DNA of 64,000 nt, taken from contig NZ_JARBDC010000012.1 in assembly GCF_036577625.1 (NCBI RefSeq), forward strand, positions 42,126 through 106,125. The letters are read 5' to 3'. Source of the stretch: Paenibacillus_AB sp036577625 (GTDB lineage Bacteria > Bacillota > Bacilli > Paenibacillales > NBRC-103111). This document shows positions 24,151 through 32,666 of the stretch, piece by piece. The notes under the pieces are model-generated. The model ran no database searches. It was not told the DNA's origin and saw nothing but the letters and a program-made list of their open reading frames with translations. How positions within the stretch are numbered: the stretch's first letter is position 1; each line of letters opens with the position of its first letter. The position numbers and the translations under genes are program-made.

Positions 24151-24627
24151 ATGTTTGAACTGAAACCGATCGAACCGGCGATTCGACCCGAGGTCGTCGC
24201 CAAAATCGAACAGGAGTGGGGGTCTCCCGTGCTCGTCTCGCGCGGCCGGGTTCATCGGGCGGACCGGCTGGACGGCTTCGTCTGCCGACGCGAGAACGAG
24301 CTTGTCGGTCTCGTCACGTACGACATCCGGCTCGGCCATTGCGAAATCGTATCCCTCGACAGCTGGCTGGAGCGTCAAGGCGTAGGCGGCGCGCTCGTCG
24401 AGGCGGTCGTCCGCGAAGCGAGACGGCAAGGCTGCCGCCGCGTCTGGCTCATTACGACGAACGACAATACGGCGGCCATGCGCTTTTACCAGAAACGCGG
24501 CTTCCGCATGTGCGCGCTCCATACGGGCGCCGTTGCGGCAGCGCGCAAGCTGAAGCCGCAAATTCCGCTTGTCGGCTATGACGGCATTCCGATCGATCAC
24601 GAAATCGAATTCGAGATCGTGCTGTAA
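24151..24627 (+). CDS. GNAT-family N-acetyltransferase
   Basis: A 158-residue acetyltransferase. The acetyl-CoA loop reads WLERQGVGGALVEAVVREA, preceded by the CEIVSLDS strand, and LITTNDNTAAMRFYQKRGF is the conserved second half of the domain. The substrate is unknown. GAAAGGAAG precedes the ATG. A NUDIX gene follows after 31 bases. Confidence 0.87.
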   Translation: MFELKPIEPAIRPEVVAKIEQEWGSPVLVSRGRVHRADRLDGFVCRRENELVGLVTYDIRLGHCEIVSLDSWLERQGVGGALVEAVVREARRQGCRRVWLITTNDNTAAMRFYQKRGFRMCALHTGAVAAARKLKPQIPLVGYDGIPIDHEIEFEIVL

Positions 24628-24658
24628 GCGTTACTCCATAACGGTTCGGGAGGCATCG

Positions 24659-25147
24659 ATGAATAAAACGGAGCAATGGCATCGTCATATCGGCGCGTAC
24701 GGCATTTGCGCGTCGCACGGAAAGCTGCTCGTTATCCGCAAAAAAGGCGGGCCGTATACGAAACGGTTCGATTTGCCGGGGGGCACGATCGAGCCGAACG
24801 AAACGATGGAGGAGGCGGTAAGACGGGAGTTTCGCGAAGAAACCGGCGTCGACGTCGGCATCAACCGGTGTCTCGGGGCGCGCGATAATATCGTGGCCTG
24901 GACCCGGGATCGTTTCGACCACACGCATTGCCACCATATCGCGGTGCTGTACGAAGTCGAATATGTGCGAGGGGACGTCGCGAATTCGCCTTGTTTCGAC
25001 GATTCGGACGGGGCCGAGTGGATCGATGTCGACTCGATTGCCGAGGACGACGCGTCTCCGCTCGTCCGGGACGCCGTCCGTTGGTTGCTAACCGGCGAAT
25101 TGCCCGGCAAGGCGGGACGGTTCGATCATTGGCAAACGAAAGGGTGA
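24659..25147 (+). CDS. NUDIX hydrolase
   Basis: A 162-residue NUDIX protein with box GGTIEPNETMEEAVRREFREETGV. It starts at ATG 24659 with GGGAGG nine bases before it; upstream in-frame codons would lie inside the GNAT gene. The substrate cannot be told from sequence. The stop overlaps the GTG of the next gene. Confidence 0.85.
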   Translation: MNKTEQWHRHIGAYGICASHGKLLVIRKKGGPYTKRFDLPGGTIEPNETMEEAVRREFREETGVDVGINRCLGARDNIVAWTRDRFDHTHCHHIAVLYEVEYVRGDVANSPCFDDSDGAEWIDVDSIAEDDASPLVRDAVRWLLTGELPGKAGRFDHWQTKG

Positions 25148-25743
25148 CGACGATCGCGATACGGGAACGAAACTGGTTCGATGCCGGTTATTTGAAGGAC
25201 GGAACTCCCGTTCAGAGGAAAGCGTACGACGTCTTGACCCGCTATGGGCTGCTCGCCGGGTTGAAGCGATATGATCCGGCCGTCGTCGGCACGATTCCGA
25301 TCGGCATCGATATCGAAGGCAGCGATTTGGATATCGTCTGCGAAGCGGCGGATTTGGACGCGTTCGAGCGGAGCGTGCGGGACGCATTCGGCGGCTTCGA
25401 CCGCTTCTCGTTTACGCGAAAGCCGGCTGCGCAGGGGCGGAAGGAGCGGGCCGTCGCCCGGTTCGCCTGCGACGGGCTTCCGGTCGAGCTGTACGCCGAG
25501 TCGACGCCGGTCGCTTCGCAAAACGGATTCGTTCATATGGTCGTGGAAGCCCGGCTGCTGGAGCTTTTCGGCGATCGCGCGAAGGAGGCCGTTCTTTCCC
25601 TGAAACGGGGCGGGATGAAGACGGAGCCCGCGTTCGCGGCGTATTTCGGATTGGCGGGCGATCCGTACGAGGCGCTGCTGAAGCTGGCGCATTATACCGA
25701 CGATCGGTTGTTAGCCGCATTAACGATTAACGACATAAAATAA
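25144..25743 (+). CDS. DUF4269-family protein
   Basis: About 199 residues. The segment VVGTIPIGIDIEGSDLDIVCEA and the later CDGLPVELYAES match the DUF4269 family, which has a nucleotidyltransferase-like GS...DLD signature. The function is unproven. The start is taken as GTG 25144, overlapping the previous stop (GTGA); a TTG at 25129 is an alternative. Confidence 0.8.
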   Translation: MTTIAIRERNWFDAGYLKDGTPVQRKAYDVLTRYGLLAGLKRYDPAVVGTIPIGIDIEGSDLDIVCEAADLDAFERSVRDAFGGFDRFSFTRKPAAQGRKERAVARFACDGLPVELYAESTPVASQNGFVHMVVEARLLELFGDRAKEAVLSLKRGGMKTEPAFAAYFGLAGDPYEALLKLAHYTDDRLLAALTINDIK

Positions 25744-25766
25744 TACGGATAGGGGCGGGGACAAGG

Positions 25767-26417
25767 ATGAGCATCACGACCGTACTTTTCGACTTTGACG
25801 GCACGTTGGCCGACACGCTGCCGATATGCATTCATTCGATCGCCGAATCGTTTTTGAAATACGACGGCAAAACGTTGACGGCGGAAGACGTCGTGGCGAT
25901 GTTCGGTCCGACCGAAGCGGACATTATCCGCTTCAATCTTCGCAACCGGGATGCCGCCGAAGACGCCGTCCGGCTTTTTTACGAGCTGTACGACAAGGAG
26001 CACGACCGGATGGTTCGGCCGAACGCGGACATGATCGCTCTGCTCGACCGGCTCGCGAGCGACGGGTACCGTCTCGGCATCGTCACCGGCAAAGGCCGGG
26101 CTTCGCTGGATATTTCGCTCGAGCGGCTCGGCATGAAGCATTACTTCGGCGTAACGGTCTCCGGCGACGAGATGATGAAGCCGAAGCCGGACCCCGAAGG
26201 GGTCGTCACGGCGATGAACGGCCTCGGGGCGAAGCGGGAAGAGACGGTGTTCATCGGAGACAGCGAGGCGGATATGCGCGCCGGCAAAGGCGCCGGCGTA
26301 TTCACGATCGGGGCGCATTGGCTCGACAACGTGCAGACGCACCGCTTCGAGACGAAGCCGGACTTGTACGTGAAGCGGACGGACGAGCTGCTCGCTTTTT
26401 TGGAAGGGCGCAAATGA
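25767..26417 (+). CDS. HAD-family hydrolase, phosphoglycolate-phosphatase-like
   Basis: A 216-residue HAD phosphatase. Motif I is FDFDGTLADT, motif II lies in LGIVTGKGRASL, motif III is KPKPDPEG and motif IV is FIGDSEADMRAG. An alpha-helical cap between motifs I and II makes it a class C1 member. The substrate is unknown. The next HAD gene overlaps it by four bases (ATGA). Confidence 0.9.
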   Translation: MSITTVLFDFDGTLADTLPICIHSIAESFLKYDGKTLTAEDVVAMFGPTEADIIRFNLRNRDAAEDAVRLFYELYDKEHDRMVRPNADMIALLDRLASDGYRLGIVTGKGRASLDISLERLGMKHYFGVTVSGDEMMKPKPDPEGVVTAMNGLGAKREETVFIGDSEADMRAGKGAGVFTIGAHWLDNVQTHRFETKPDLYVKRTDELLAFLEGRK

Positions 26418-27079
26418 AACGGCGCTGTCGCTACAAAGCGATCGTCTTCGATATGGACAATACGCTGCTGCGGTCGCGCATCGATTTCCCGCGGATAAAG
26501 CGGGACGTGTTCGGCTTTTTGAACGGCTGCGGGGTGCTGCCGCCCGATTTTCCGCTGGGCGAGCATACGATCGCGACGTTGATCGAGGCGGCCCGCGGGT
26601 CCGGCAAGCTGCAGGCGGCCTGGGAAGCGGAGATTTGGGACACGGTCGTCCGCGGCGAGCGGGAAGGCATGGCCGGCGCGGAGCTCGAGCCGTTCGTCCC
26701 GGAGGTGCTGGAACGGCTTCGCGGCGACGTCGCGATGTCGGTGCTGACGAACAATGCGCGGGAAGCGGCGATCGAGGCTCTGCATCGCACCGGAATCGTT
26801 TCATGCTTCGAGCATATCGCCGGCAGGGAGCAAATGGCGGCGCTAAAACCGTCGCCGTCCGGTTTGCTTCACCTGCTGTCCCATTATCCGCACATTCGCG
26901 CGGACGAATGGCTGGCGGTCGGGGATTCGTGGATCGACGGGAAAGCGGCGCAGCAAGGAGGCGTTCCGTTTTTGGCCTATCATGCGAATACGGCGGAATT
27001 CGAACGCAGGTCCGTGCCAGTCATCGGCCATATTCGTTCGATGCGGGAGCTTGCCGATTACGTCTACGACGGGGACTGA
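26414..27079 (+). CDS. HAD-family hydrolase
   Basis: A second HAD phosphatase of 221 residues. Motif I is FDMDNTLLRSRIDFP, motif II MSVLTNNAREAA, motif III is at ALKPSPSG and motif IV at AVGDSWIDGKAA. ATG 26414 overlaps the stop of the first HAD gene, so the two are made together. It is not a copy of the first: the cap and motif sequences differ. Confidence 0.87.
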   Translation: MKRRCRYKAIVFDMDNTLLRSRIDFPRIKRDVFGFLNGCGVLPPDFPLGEHTIATLIEAARGSGKLQAAWEAEIWDTVVRGEREGMAGAELEPFVPEVLERLRGDVAMSVLTNNAREAAIEALHRTGIVSCFEHIAGREQMAALKPSPSGLLHLLSHYPHIRADEWLAVGDSWIDGKAAQQGGVPFLAYHANTAEFERRSVPVIGHIRSMRELADYVYDGD

Positions 27080-27144
27080 AAATTCGTCTCTCTCCAGCCG
27101 TTCGGCGGCTCGGCTAATCCAGCACGCAAAGGAGGCGCAGACCA

Positions 27145-28002
27145 TTGAGAAGCGAACAAGAAATGATGGCCATGTTTGTCGATTTCGCCGCGAACGATCC
27201 GCGCATCCGGTTGGCGACCCTGGAAGGGTCGCGGACGAACCCGAACATTCCGCGCGATCGGTTTCAGGATTTCGATATCTCGTATTTCGTGACGGATATG
27301 GAGTCGTTCAAGCAAGACGATCGATGGCTGGACGTTTTCGGCAAACGGGCGATGATGCAAAAACCGGAACAAATGGAGCTGTTTCCGCCGGAGCTCGGCA
27401 ATTGGTTTTCGTACCTCATTTTGTTCGAGGACGGCCATAAGGCGGACTTGACGCTTATTCCGCTGAACGAAGCGGAGCGATATTTCGAGGATAGCGACGG
27501 CCTGGTCGAGGTGCTGCTCGACAAGGACGCCATCGTCCGAAACGAAATCGTCGCGACCGACCGCAGCTACTGGATCCGAAAGCCGACCGCGGGACAATTC
27601 GACGATTGCTGCAACGAGTTCTGGATGGTATCGACGTACGTCGTAAAAGGATTGGCGAGAAAAGAAATCCTTTTCGCGATCGATCATTTGAACGAAATCG
27701 CCCGGCCCAATTTGCTGAGAATGATCGCCTGGCAAATCGGAGCGGAGCGCGGCTATACGTTCAGCGTCGGAAAAAACTACAAGTTCATCGACCGATATAT
27801 GCCGCGGCAAGCGTGGGAAACGCTGCTGTCCACGTATGCCGGGAACGGCTACGAGGCGATGTGGCGGGCGTTGTTCACTTGCTTCGAGCTATTCAGGACG
27901 TACTCGAAAGCGGTTGCGGAGCGATTCGGATACAAGTATCCGGATTACGACGAGGCCGTCACGAATTATACGGAGCGCGTTTATCGTTCATTGAACGAAT
28001 AG
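27145..28002 (+). CDS. aminoglycoside 6-adenylyltransferase
   Basis: A 285-residue nucleotidyltransferase of the AadK/AAD(6) family, which inactivates streptomycin by adenylylation. The N-terminal catalytic motif is visible as EGSRTNPNIPRDRFQDFDIS (the GSR...DxD pattern), and WFSYLILFEDGHKADLTLIP carries the third carboxylate strand. It starts at a TTG with AAGGAGG eleven bases upstream. Chromosomal copies are common in Bacillales; resistance itself cannot be shown from sequence. A shared terminator lies downstream. Confidence 0.88.
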   Translation: MRSEQEMMAMFVDFAANDPRIRLATLEGSRTNPNIPRDRFQDFDISYFVTDMESFKQDDRWLDVFGKRAMMQKPEQMELFPPELGNWFSYLILFEDGHKADLTLIPLNEAERYFEDSDGLVEVLLDKDAIVRNEIVATDRSYWIRKPTAGQFDDCCNEFWMVSTYVVKGLARKEILFAIDHLNEIARPNLLRMIAWQIGAERGYTFSVGKNYKFIDRYMPRQAWETLLSTYAGNGYEAMWRALFTCFELFRTYSKAVAERFGYKYPDYDEAVTNYTERVYRSLNE

Positions 28003-28025
28003 CGGCAAGTGTCGAACCGAACAAA

Positions 28026-28060
28026 ACCGTCCGGGAAAAACCCGGACGGTCCTTTGTCGT
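28026..28060. terminator. bidirectional intrinsic terminator
   Basis: ACCGTCCGGG pairs perfectly with CCCGGACGGT around AAAAA. It serves the aminoglycoside gene on the plus strand and the convergent phosphatase operon on the minus strand. Confidence 0.85.
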
Positions 28061-28114
28061 GCGAACCCGGATTTCCTCCGTTTTCGTCCCGATAGCGTTG
28101 TCGATACACGACAA

Positions 28115-28810
28115 TTACTTGTCGCCTGCCAGCAGCCCCGCCGTCGAAACGGGCAGCCCCTCCAGATGAAGATGGGCGACTTGGCCGAGGCCGAGGCAGC
28201 GGGGGACGGCCCAATGCTCGCTCCGTTCCTCGAACAAAACGGTCGTCACGGAGCTCGGCGGAAGCCAGAAGCCGCTCCAGACGAGCGGAAACGGCAGCTC
28301 CAGCAAATGCGACAGCCACGTCAGCCCGAAGCCCAAGTGGCAAAAGACGGCGATGCTCTCCTTGTTCGACTTGACGATCCGGTACCGGCCGTCTTCCCGG
28401 TCATAGCCGTGCCGCCGCAAAAATTCGTCGGAGTTCGTCTTGATCGTTTCGTAGCGTGCGATAAAATCGCTGTAAGGAGCCCGGCTTGGCCAACGATCGT
28501 GATCGGGATACGGCCGGCCGGCGCGAACCGTTTCGCCGGGGATGTTCCAGGCGGCGGCAGGGCGGCCCCGATCGTCGGGCGCTTGCCAGTCCAGCTCGCG
28601 CGTCCAAGGCTCGAACGTCGGTTCGATGCCGAGCATGTCGGCGGTATACTGCATCGTATGGACGGCGCGGTTAATCGGCGAACAGTAAATGCGGTCCACG
28701 CCCGTCCGTTTCAAAAAAGCCGCGAGCGCGCGGGCTTCCGAATGTCCGGCCGCCGTTATCGTATGGTTCGGATAATCCGGCTCGGCGTGTCGGATCAAAT
28801 AAATTTTCAT
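28115..28810 (-). CDS. histidine phosphatase family protein
   Basis: A 231-residue phosphoglycerate-mutase-like phosphatase. The catalytic RHAE motif is at the very start (MKIYLIRHAEPDYPNHTIT) and the second His region reads IAVFCHLGFGLTWL. The start at 28810 has GGGAGAAA eight bases before it; a longer frame would enter the upstream gene. It is the last gene of a minus-strand operon after a sugar-binding lipoprotein and a TIM-barrel enzyme. The substrate is unknown. Confidence 0.88.
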   Translation of the reverse strand: MKIYLIRHAEPDYPNHTITAAGHSEARALAAFLKRTGVDRIYCSPINRAVHTMQYTADMLGIEPTFEPWTRELDWQAPDDRGRPAAAWNIPGETVRAGRPYPDHDRWPSRAPYSDFIARYETIKTNSDEFLRRHGYDREDGRYRIVKSNKESIAVFCHLGFGLTWLSHLLELPFPLVWSGFWLPPSSVTTVLFEERSEHWAVPRCLGLGQVAHLHLEGLPVSTAGLLAGDK

Positions 28811-28824
28811 GAACGTTTCTCCCG

Positions 28825-29682
28825 TTATAATGAAATAATGTAATGCCCGAGCGAGCAAGCGTATGTCAGACCGGCGTCGCGTATGCCGTCGGGCAGGGTG
28901 CGGATGCTGTTGTGCGTTTCGTACGTAAAATCGCCCTCGTACCCGATCGCCTTGAGCGTTTGCGCGACTTCGTCCCAGCGAATCGTCCCTTGGTACGGCA
29001 GCACGTGCTGATCGTGCGTCCCGTTATTGTCCTGAATGTGCGTCGCTTTGAGACGGCTGCCGAGCGCGGCGATCGCTTCTTTCTGATTCAAAGACATCTT
29101 GTGTCCGTGCCCCGTATCCCAGCACGCCCCGACGAGCGGATGATCCAAGGCGTCGATCAGCTCGATCTGCTCTTCCGGAACGGTAAAGTACGTGCGGGCT
29201 TGCCGGTGGCCGGTCATGTTTTCCAGTGCGATCCCGACGCCGGTTTCTTCGAGGATCGGCACGAATTTGCGGTAAAATCTCACGTTGAACTCGAGCGTTT
29301 GCTCGTAGCTCTCGCCTCCGTCGACGGACAGGTTGGACGGGTGAAACACGACCCACGGAACTCCCAAAATATGCGCGGTCCTCAGCGACCGTTCGACGAG
29401 ACGCTCGTACGCGTCGAGCGTCAGCTCGAGCACCAGATTGGCGAAGGTCGGACCGTGTACCGGACCGTGCATTTGCGTAAAACGAACGCCCGCCTCATCG
29501 GCGCTCGCCCGAATATCGCGGGCCCACGCCCGTTCCTCCTCCTCGCTCATGTGCAGCACCTGCTTCTGAAAATCCCAGTAGTTCATGTCCAGCGAAGCGA
29601 AACCGGCGGCGGCGCACCGGCGGACGGCTTCCGTTCGCGGGATGGCGGCGTCGAACACGTTCAACGACGTCGAAACGTTCAT
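28825..29682 (-). CDS. sugar phosphate isomerase/epimerase (xylose-isomerase-like TIM barrel)
   Basis: A 285-residue TIM-barrel enzyme of the AP endonuclease 2/xylose isomerase-like group. Metal-ligand segments are visible: MHGPVHGP, VFHPSN, IALENMTG, ACWDTGHGH, ATHIQDNNGTHDQH and FTYETHNS. The gene lies 30 bases after a sugar-binding lipoprotein gene and 14 before a phosphatase gene, which supports a role in sugar catabolism. GGAGGGAAC precedes the start. Confidence 0.88.
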   Translation of the reverse strand: MNVSTSLNVFDAAIPRTEAVRRCAAAGFASLDMNYWDFQKQVLHMSEEEERAWARDIRASADEAGVRFTQMHGPVHGPTFANLVLELTLDAYERLVERSLRTAHILGVPWVVFHPSNLSVDGGESYEQTLEFNVRFYRKFVPILEETGVGIALENMTGHRQARTYFTVPEEQIELIDALDHPLVGACWDTGHGHKMSLNQKEAIAALGSRLKATHIQDNNGTHDQHVLPYQGTIRWDEVAQTLKAIGYEGDFTYETHNSIRTLPDGIRDAGLTYACSLGHYIISL

Positions 29683-29712
29683 ACGGTTGTTCCCTCCTGC
29701 AGCATTTTATGA

Positions 29713-30990
29713 TTATTGGGTTTTAATATATTGGTTGATTTCTTCTTCGGCGTCGCGGAGCGCGGTGTTGAGATCTTTTTTGTCGTTCAGAAAGTCCGTG
29801 TAATGCTTCAGCGTAATCTCGGAGCCCTTGCTCTGGTATTTGGAAAACGGGGGAGCGTAAGCCGGCTTGCTTTTGAAAATGCTGGCGAGCTTTTTGTCCT
29901 TCAGCGCCGGATTGTCGGCTCCGAACTCTTTGCGAACGTCCGGATTCGTGAGCAGCGACAGCCGGCCCGTTTTGCGCGCGCTTATTTTTTGATTGTCGTC
30001 GGCGAACAGCACCTCGAGCACCTTCATCGCTTCGTTCTTGTATTTGCTCGTTCCGGTAATCGCGATGACGTGAAGGTCGTACATGCCGTACACGTTCGGG
30101 CTTTCCTTGTAGCTCGGATACTGCGCGACGTCCCAATTGAGCCCTTCGGATTTCGACAGCAGATCGAGCAGGTTGACGCTGGCCAGCATCGCCTGCGTCT
30201 TGTCTTTGATGAAGGCGTTCGTCGTAAAATTCGGCTTGTTGCCGGGAATCGAAAACAGCTGTTTGCCGAGCGAGAACGCTTTTTTGTACGGCTCGCTGTT
30301 GACGGCGGCCGCATTCGTTTTCGCGTCCACGGGAATGAGCGACAGCGGGTACGTGATCCGGGTCCACGAATCCATGCCGAGCCCGCTGTACGGGACGCCG
30401 CCGTCTTCCCGGGTCAGCCGTTTCGCCAGCGCGACCGCATCGTCCCAAGTCATGCCGTCCTGCGGGTAAGGAACGCCGAATTTATCGAAAATGTCTTTGT
30501 TGTAATACAGCGCGTTAAACTGCATGTTGTACGGCAGGCCGTACAGCTCGCCTTTATCGGACAGCGTCCGCAGCGTTTTCAACGCCTCCTGGTCGAACCG
30601 CCCGAGATCGAAGTTTTCCGTTTTGGCGAGCGGCGTCAGATCTCCGAAAATGCCCAACCCTTTGTTCGGATTGATGTTGCCGTTCCAGATCGTAATGAGA
30701 TCGATTTGCTCTTTGGCGGCTACCGCGTTTTCGAGATCCGTCGCCTTGAACGGCAGCAGCTCGACCGTAATATAAGGATACTTCTTCTTGACCGGATCCG
30801 CGATCAACAATTTGAAGTCGTCGGCCGTCATCGGCTGATGCGTAAACAGCTTCAAAACGACCGGGTCCGGCTCCTTCGGCGGAACGGCTTTGGCCGACCC
30901 GTCGGGACCTCCGCCCCCGCCCGACGAGCAGCCGGCCGTAACTACCGCCAAAAGGGAAAGCGCTACTGCACCCGTACCGTGTTTCTTCAT
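29713..30990 (-). CDS. extracellular solute-binding lipoprotein (ABC sugar type)
   Basis: A 425-residue substrate-binding protein. The signal peptide ends in the lipobox TAGCSSGGGGG, so the mature protein is lipid-anchored at Cys21. The rest has the family-1 sugar-binding layout, including DGMTWDDAVALAKRLT and MYDLHVIAITGTSKYKNEAM. No permease or ATPase gene is next to it, so it must work with a transporter encoded elsewhere or have another role. It is the first gene of a three-gene minus-strand operon, and an AraC regulator is divergent to it. The start is preceded by GGAGGGG. Confidence 0.92.
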   Translation of the reverse strand: MKKHGTGAVALSLLAVVTAGCSSGGGGGPDGSAKAVPPKEPDPVVLKLFTHQPMTADDFKLLIADPVKKKYPYITVELLPFKATDLENAVAAKEQIDLITIWNGNINPNKGLGIFGDLTPLAKTENFDLGRFDQEALKTLRTLSDKGELYGLPYNMQFNALYYNKDIFDKFGVPYPQDGMTWDDAVALAKRLTREDGGVPYSGLGMDSWTRITYPLSLIPVDAKTNAAAVNSEPYKKAFSLGKQLFSIPGNKPNFTTNAFIKDKTQAMLASVNLLDLLSKSEGLNWDVAQYPSYKESPNVYGMYDLHVIAITGTSKYKNEAMKVLEVLFADDNQKISARKTGRLSLLTNPDVRKEFGADNPALKDKKLASIFKSKPAYAPPFSKYQSKGSEITLKHYTDFLNDKKDLNTALRDAEEEINQYIKTQ

Positions 30991-31013
30991 TGGAAACCCC
31001 TCCGCTGAGACGA

Positions 31014-31031
31014 ATCGAATATCGGTTCGAT
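31014..31031. promoter_or_regulatory. inverted repeat upstream of the sugar-binding lipoprotein gene
   Basis: ATCGAA and TTCGAT form a perfect six-base inverted repeat around TATCGG, 24 bases before the lipoprotein start codon. It may be a site for the divergent AraC regulator; this is only suggested by position. Confidence 0.3.
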
Positions 31032-31203
31032 GCCAACCGACTGTACAACGTGACGGAAACTGGGTAAACTATTGCCAGAACATGCATGTTGCGGCCGATA
31101 TCTGAATCGTACCGCGCCGGCGCTGCGCGGGGAATATCACGCGGTAGTTTCTTTTTGGCATTTGGTAGGGTATGCGCTTTCATAGGAGGAGGCAGACGGA
31201 AAG

Positions 31204-32052
31204 ATGCAGGAAACGGCGGTGGAATACGTCGACATGTGGTTTTACAAGCCGGACGGCTTCGACGAGCTGGGCGGCGTTTGGCCCGTCCGGATCGGCAACA
31301 ATATCGCGAAGCCGAATTACCGGAACGGGCCGAGGCAGACGCCGTATTGCAACATGCATTTCGTTCGCGAAGGCCAGGTGGAGCTGTTTTACGGCGGACG
31401 GCAAGTGGTGCTCGGCCAGGGGGACATCTTCTGCAAATTTCCGAACACGATCTATTCGTATCAAATCGTGCCCGGAGAGCGCCCGCTTCGGATGGCGTGG
31501 ATCACCTTCGACGGGCACCAGGCCCGGCATATATTGAAAATGACCGGCTTTGCCGAAGACCGGCCGTACCGGAGGGGCGCGGTCGACAAAGATATGGAGA
31601 TCGTGCTGCAGCAAATTTTTCAATGGTGCAAAGGGGACAGCCGCAAGCAGCTGATGACGATGTACAGCTTGATGTACCGGATCTTCAGCAAGCTGCTCCC
31701 GGACAAAGATTTCGAGCCGTCCTATTCGCAAAGCGATTGGGTCCGCAAATGCCTGGATTTTATTCACGCGTACTATACGGAAAAAATAACGGTGGCGGAT
31801 GTGGCCAAATATGCCGGGCTGCATCGCACGCACATGTCGAAAATTTTCACGAAGCAAGTCGGCATGCCGCCTTCCGACTACTTGATCAAAACGCGGCTCG
31901 ACCGCGGCAAACAGCTGCTGCTGGAAAGCACGCTCTCCGTCACCGAAATCGCTTTGTCCGTCGGATACCCCGACATTTATTCGTTCACCCGGGCGTTTAC
32001 GCGCCGCTTCGGCGCTTCTCCGAACGCCGTTCGCAAGCAGGGAGGAATTTGA
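31204..32052 (+). CDS. AraC-family transcriptional regulator with cupin sensor domain
   Basis: A 282-residue regulator. The N-terminal half is a cupin-type effector domain (about 20-110; FVREGQVELFYGGRQVVLGQ). The C-terminal half has two helix-turn-helix motifs (VADVAKYAGLHRTHMSKIFTKQ, and VTEIALSVGYPDIYSFTRAFTRRFG). AGGAGG lies 10-15 bases before the ATG. It is divergent to the sugar-binding lipoprotein operon and is its likely regulator. A terminator follows. Confidence 0.9.
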   Translation: MQETAVEYVDMWFYKPDGFDELGGVWPVRIGNNIAKPNYRNGPRQTPYCNMHFVREGQVELFYGGRQVVLGQGDIFCKFPNTIYSYQIVPGERPLRMAWITFDGHQARHILKMTGFAEDRPYRRGAVDKDMEIVLQQIFQWCKGDSRKQLMTMYSLMYRIFSKLLPDKDFEPSYSQSDWVRKCLDFIHAYYTEKITVADVAKYAGLHRTHMSKIFTKQVGMPPSDYLIKTRLDRGKQLLLESTLSVTEIALSVGYPDIYSFTRAFTRRFGASPNAVRKQGGI

Positions 32053-32115
32053 AGCTGCGGGCACGAACGCCAAAAAGCCTCGCCCGCGCGGGGACGGATT
32101 GACGATGTCAGCCGT

Positions 32116-32137
32116 CCTCGGCCCGGCCGAGGTTTTT
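32116..32137 (+). terminator. intrinsic terminator after the AraC gene
   Basis: CCTCGGC / GCCGAGG with a three-base loop, followed by five T residues. Confidence 0.7.
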
Positions 32138-32173
32138 CCCGTTTCCGCGTTTGCGCGTCCTTTCGTACCGAAG

Positions 32174-32284
32174 TTAATTCGACGGTTTTTCCGCCAGAGC
32201 TTCGAAATCTTTTCGGTTTACATATGTATTTCCGTCGGCGGAAGTCATCTTGATCGTACGGCCGTTGGAGCTTGAAATTTCCAT
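32174..32284 (-). CDS. 36-residue hypothetical protein
   Basis: A short frame starting MEISSSNGRTIKMTSADGN and ending ALAEKPSN, with GGAGGG ten bases before the ATG. The central TYVNRKDFEAL looks like a folded beta-alpha segment. Codon use fits the neighbours. An upstream in-frame hydrophobic stretch (TLIRFAVGLAVFFVVSRMF) could make a longer, membrane-anchored form, but a T8 terminator-like hairpin crosses it. The function is unknown. Confidence 0.5.
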   Translation of the reverse strand: MEISSSNGRTIKMTSADGNTYVNRKDFEALAEKPSN

Positions 32285-32332
32285 AACGGCGTTCTCCCTC
32301 CATGCGGATGCGTCGAACATTCGGCTGACAAC

Positions 32333-32460
32333 AAAAAAAACCGCTAAGCCGACGGCAAAGCGGATCAAGGTTTTCGGGGGCCCTTTCGAGCCCCCTTCAT
32401 GGGAGAGGAGAAACCGGACGAAGAGCTTATGGGGAAACGTAAGTCTTCTCCGCGGTTGTC
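32333..32460 (-). other. structured intergenic segment ending in a minus-strand terminator
   Basis: Read on the minus strand this segment has three hairpins. The first is GAAGACTTAC with GTAAGTCTTC-type partners (32419-32449 region; imperfect). The second is GGGGGC with GCCCCC (32376-32395). The third is CCGCT-TT-GCC / GGC-TT-AGCGG (32341-32363), followed at once by eight T residues. It ends 48 bases before the 36-residue gene. It could be a leader with an attenuator or a separate small RNA. The rest of the 32285-32666 spacer shows only an AT-richer promoter-like stretch before rsmD. I do not recognise a known riboswitch. Confidence 0.35.
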
Positions 32461-32666
32461 TACGACATTGGTTGGATGTCGATATCTTCAATATGTCCGA
32501 TATTGGAAAAAGATATACATGCTCATGTGAAAATTTTGTGGTTGAATCGCAGATTGTGTTACGATAACAGCAGCAAGGCGGTTCGGGCCGATCATTCGGC
32601 AAGCGGACGGCCCTCCGTACATACGATTGGCATGGACTAAAGCGCAGCTGGAAACGGGGGAAGGCC

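Noticed and set aside
32333..32460. Identification of the hairpin region as a known riboswitch (ydaO or ykoK type)
   Set aside because: The conserved core sequences of these classes were not found, and the T8 tail is on the minus strand, away from rsmD.
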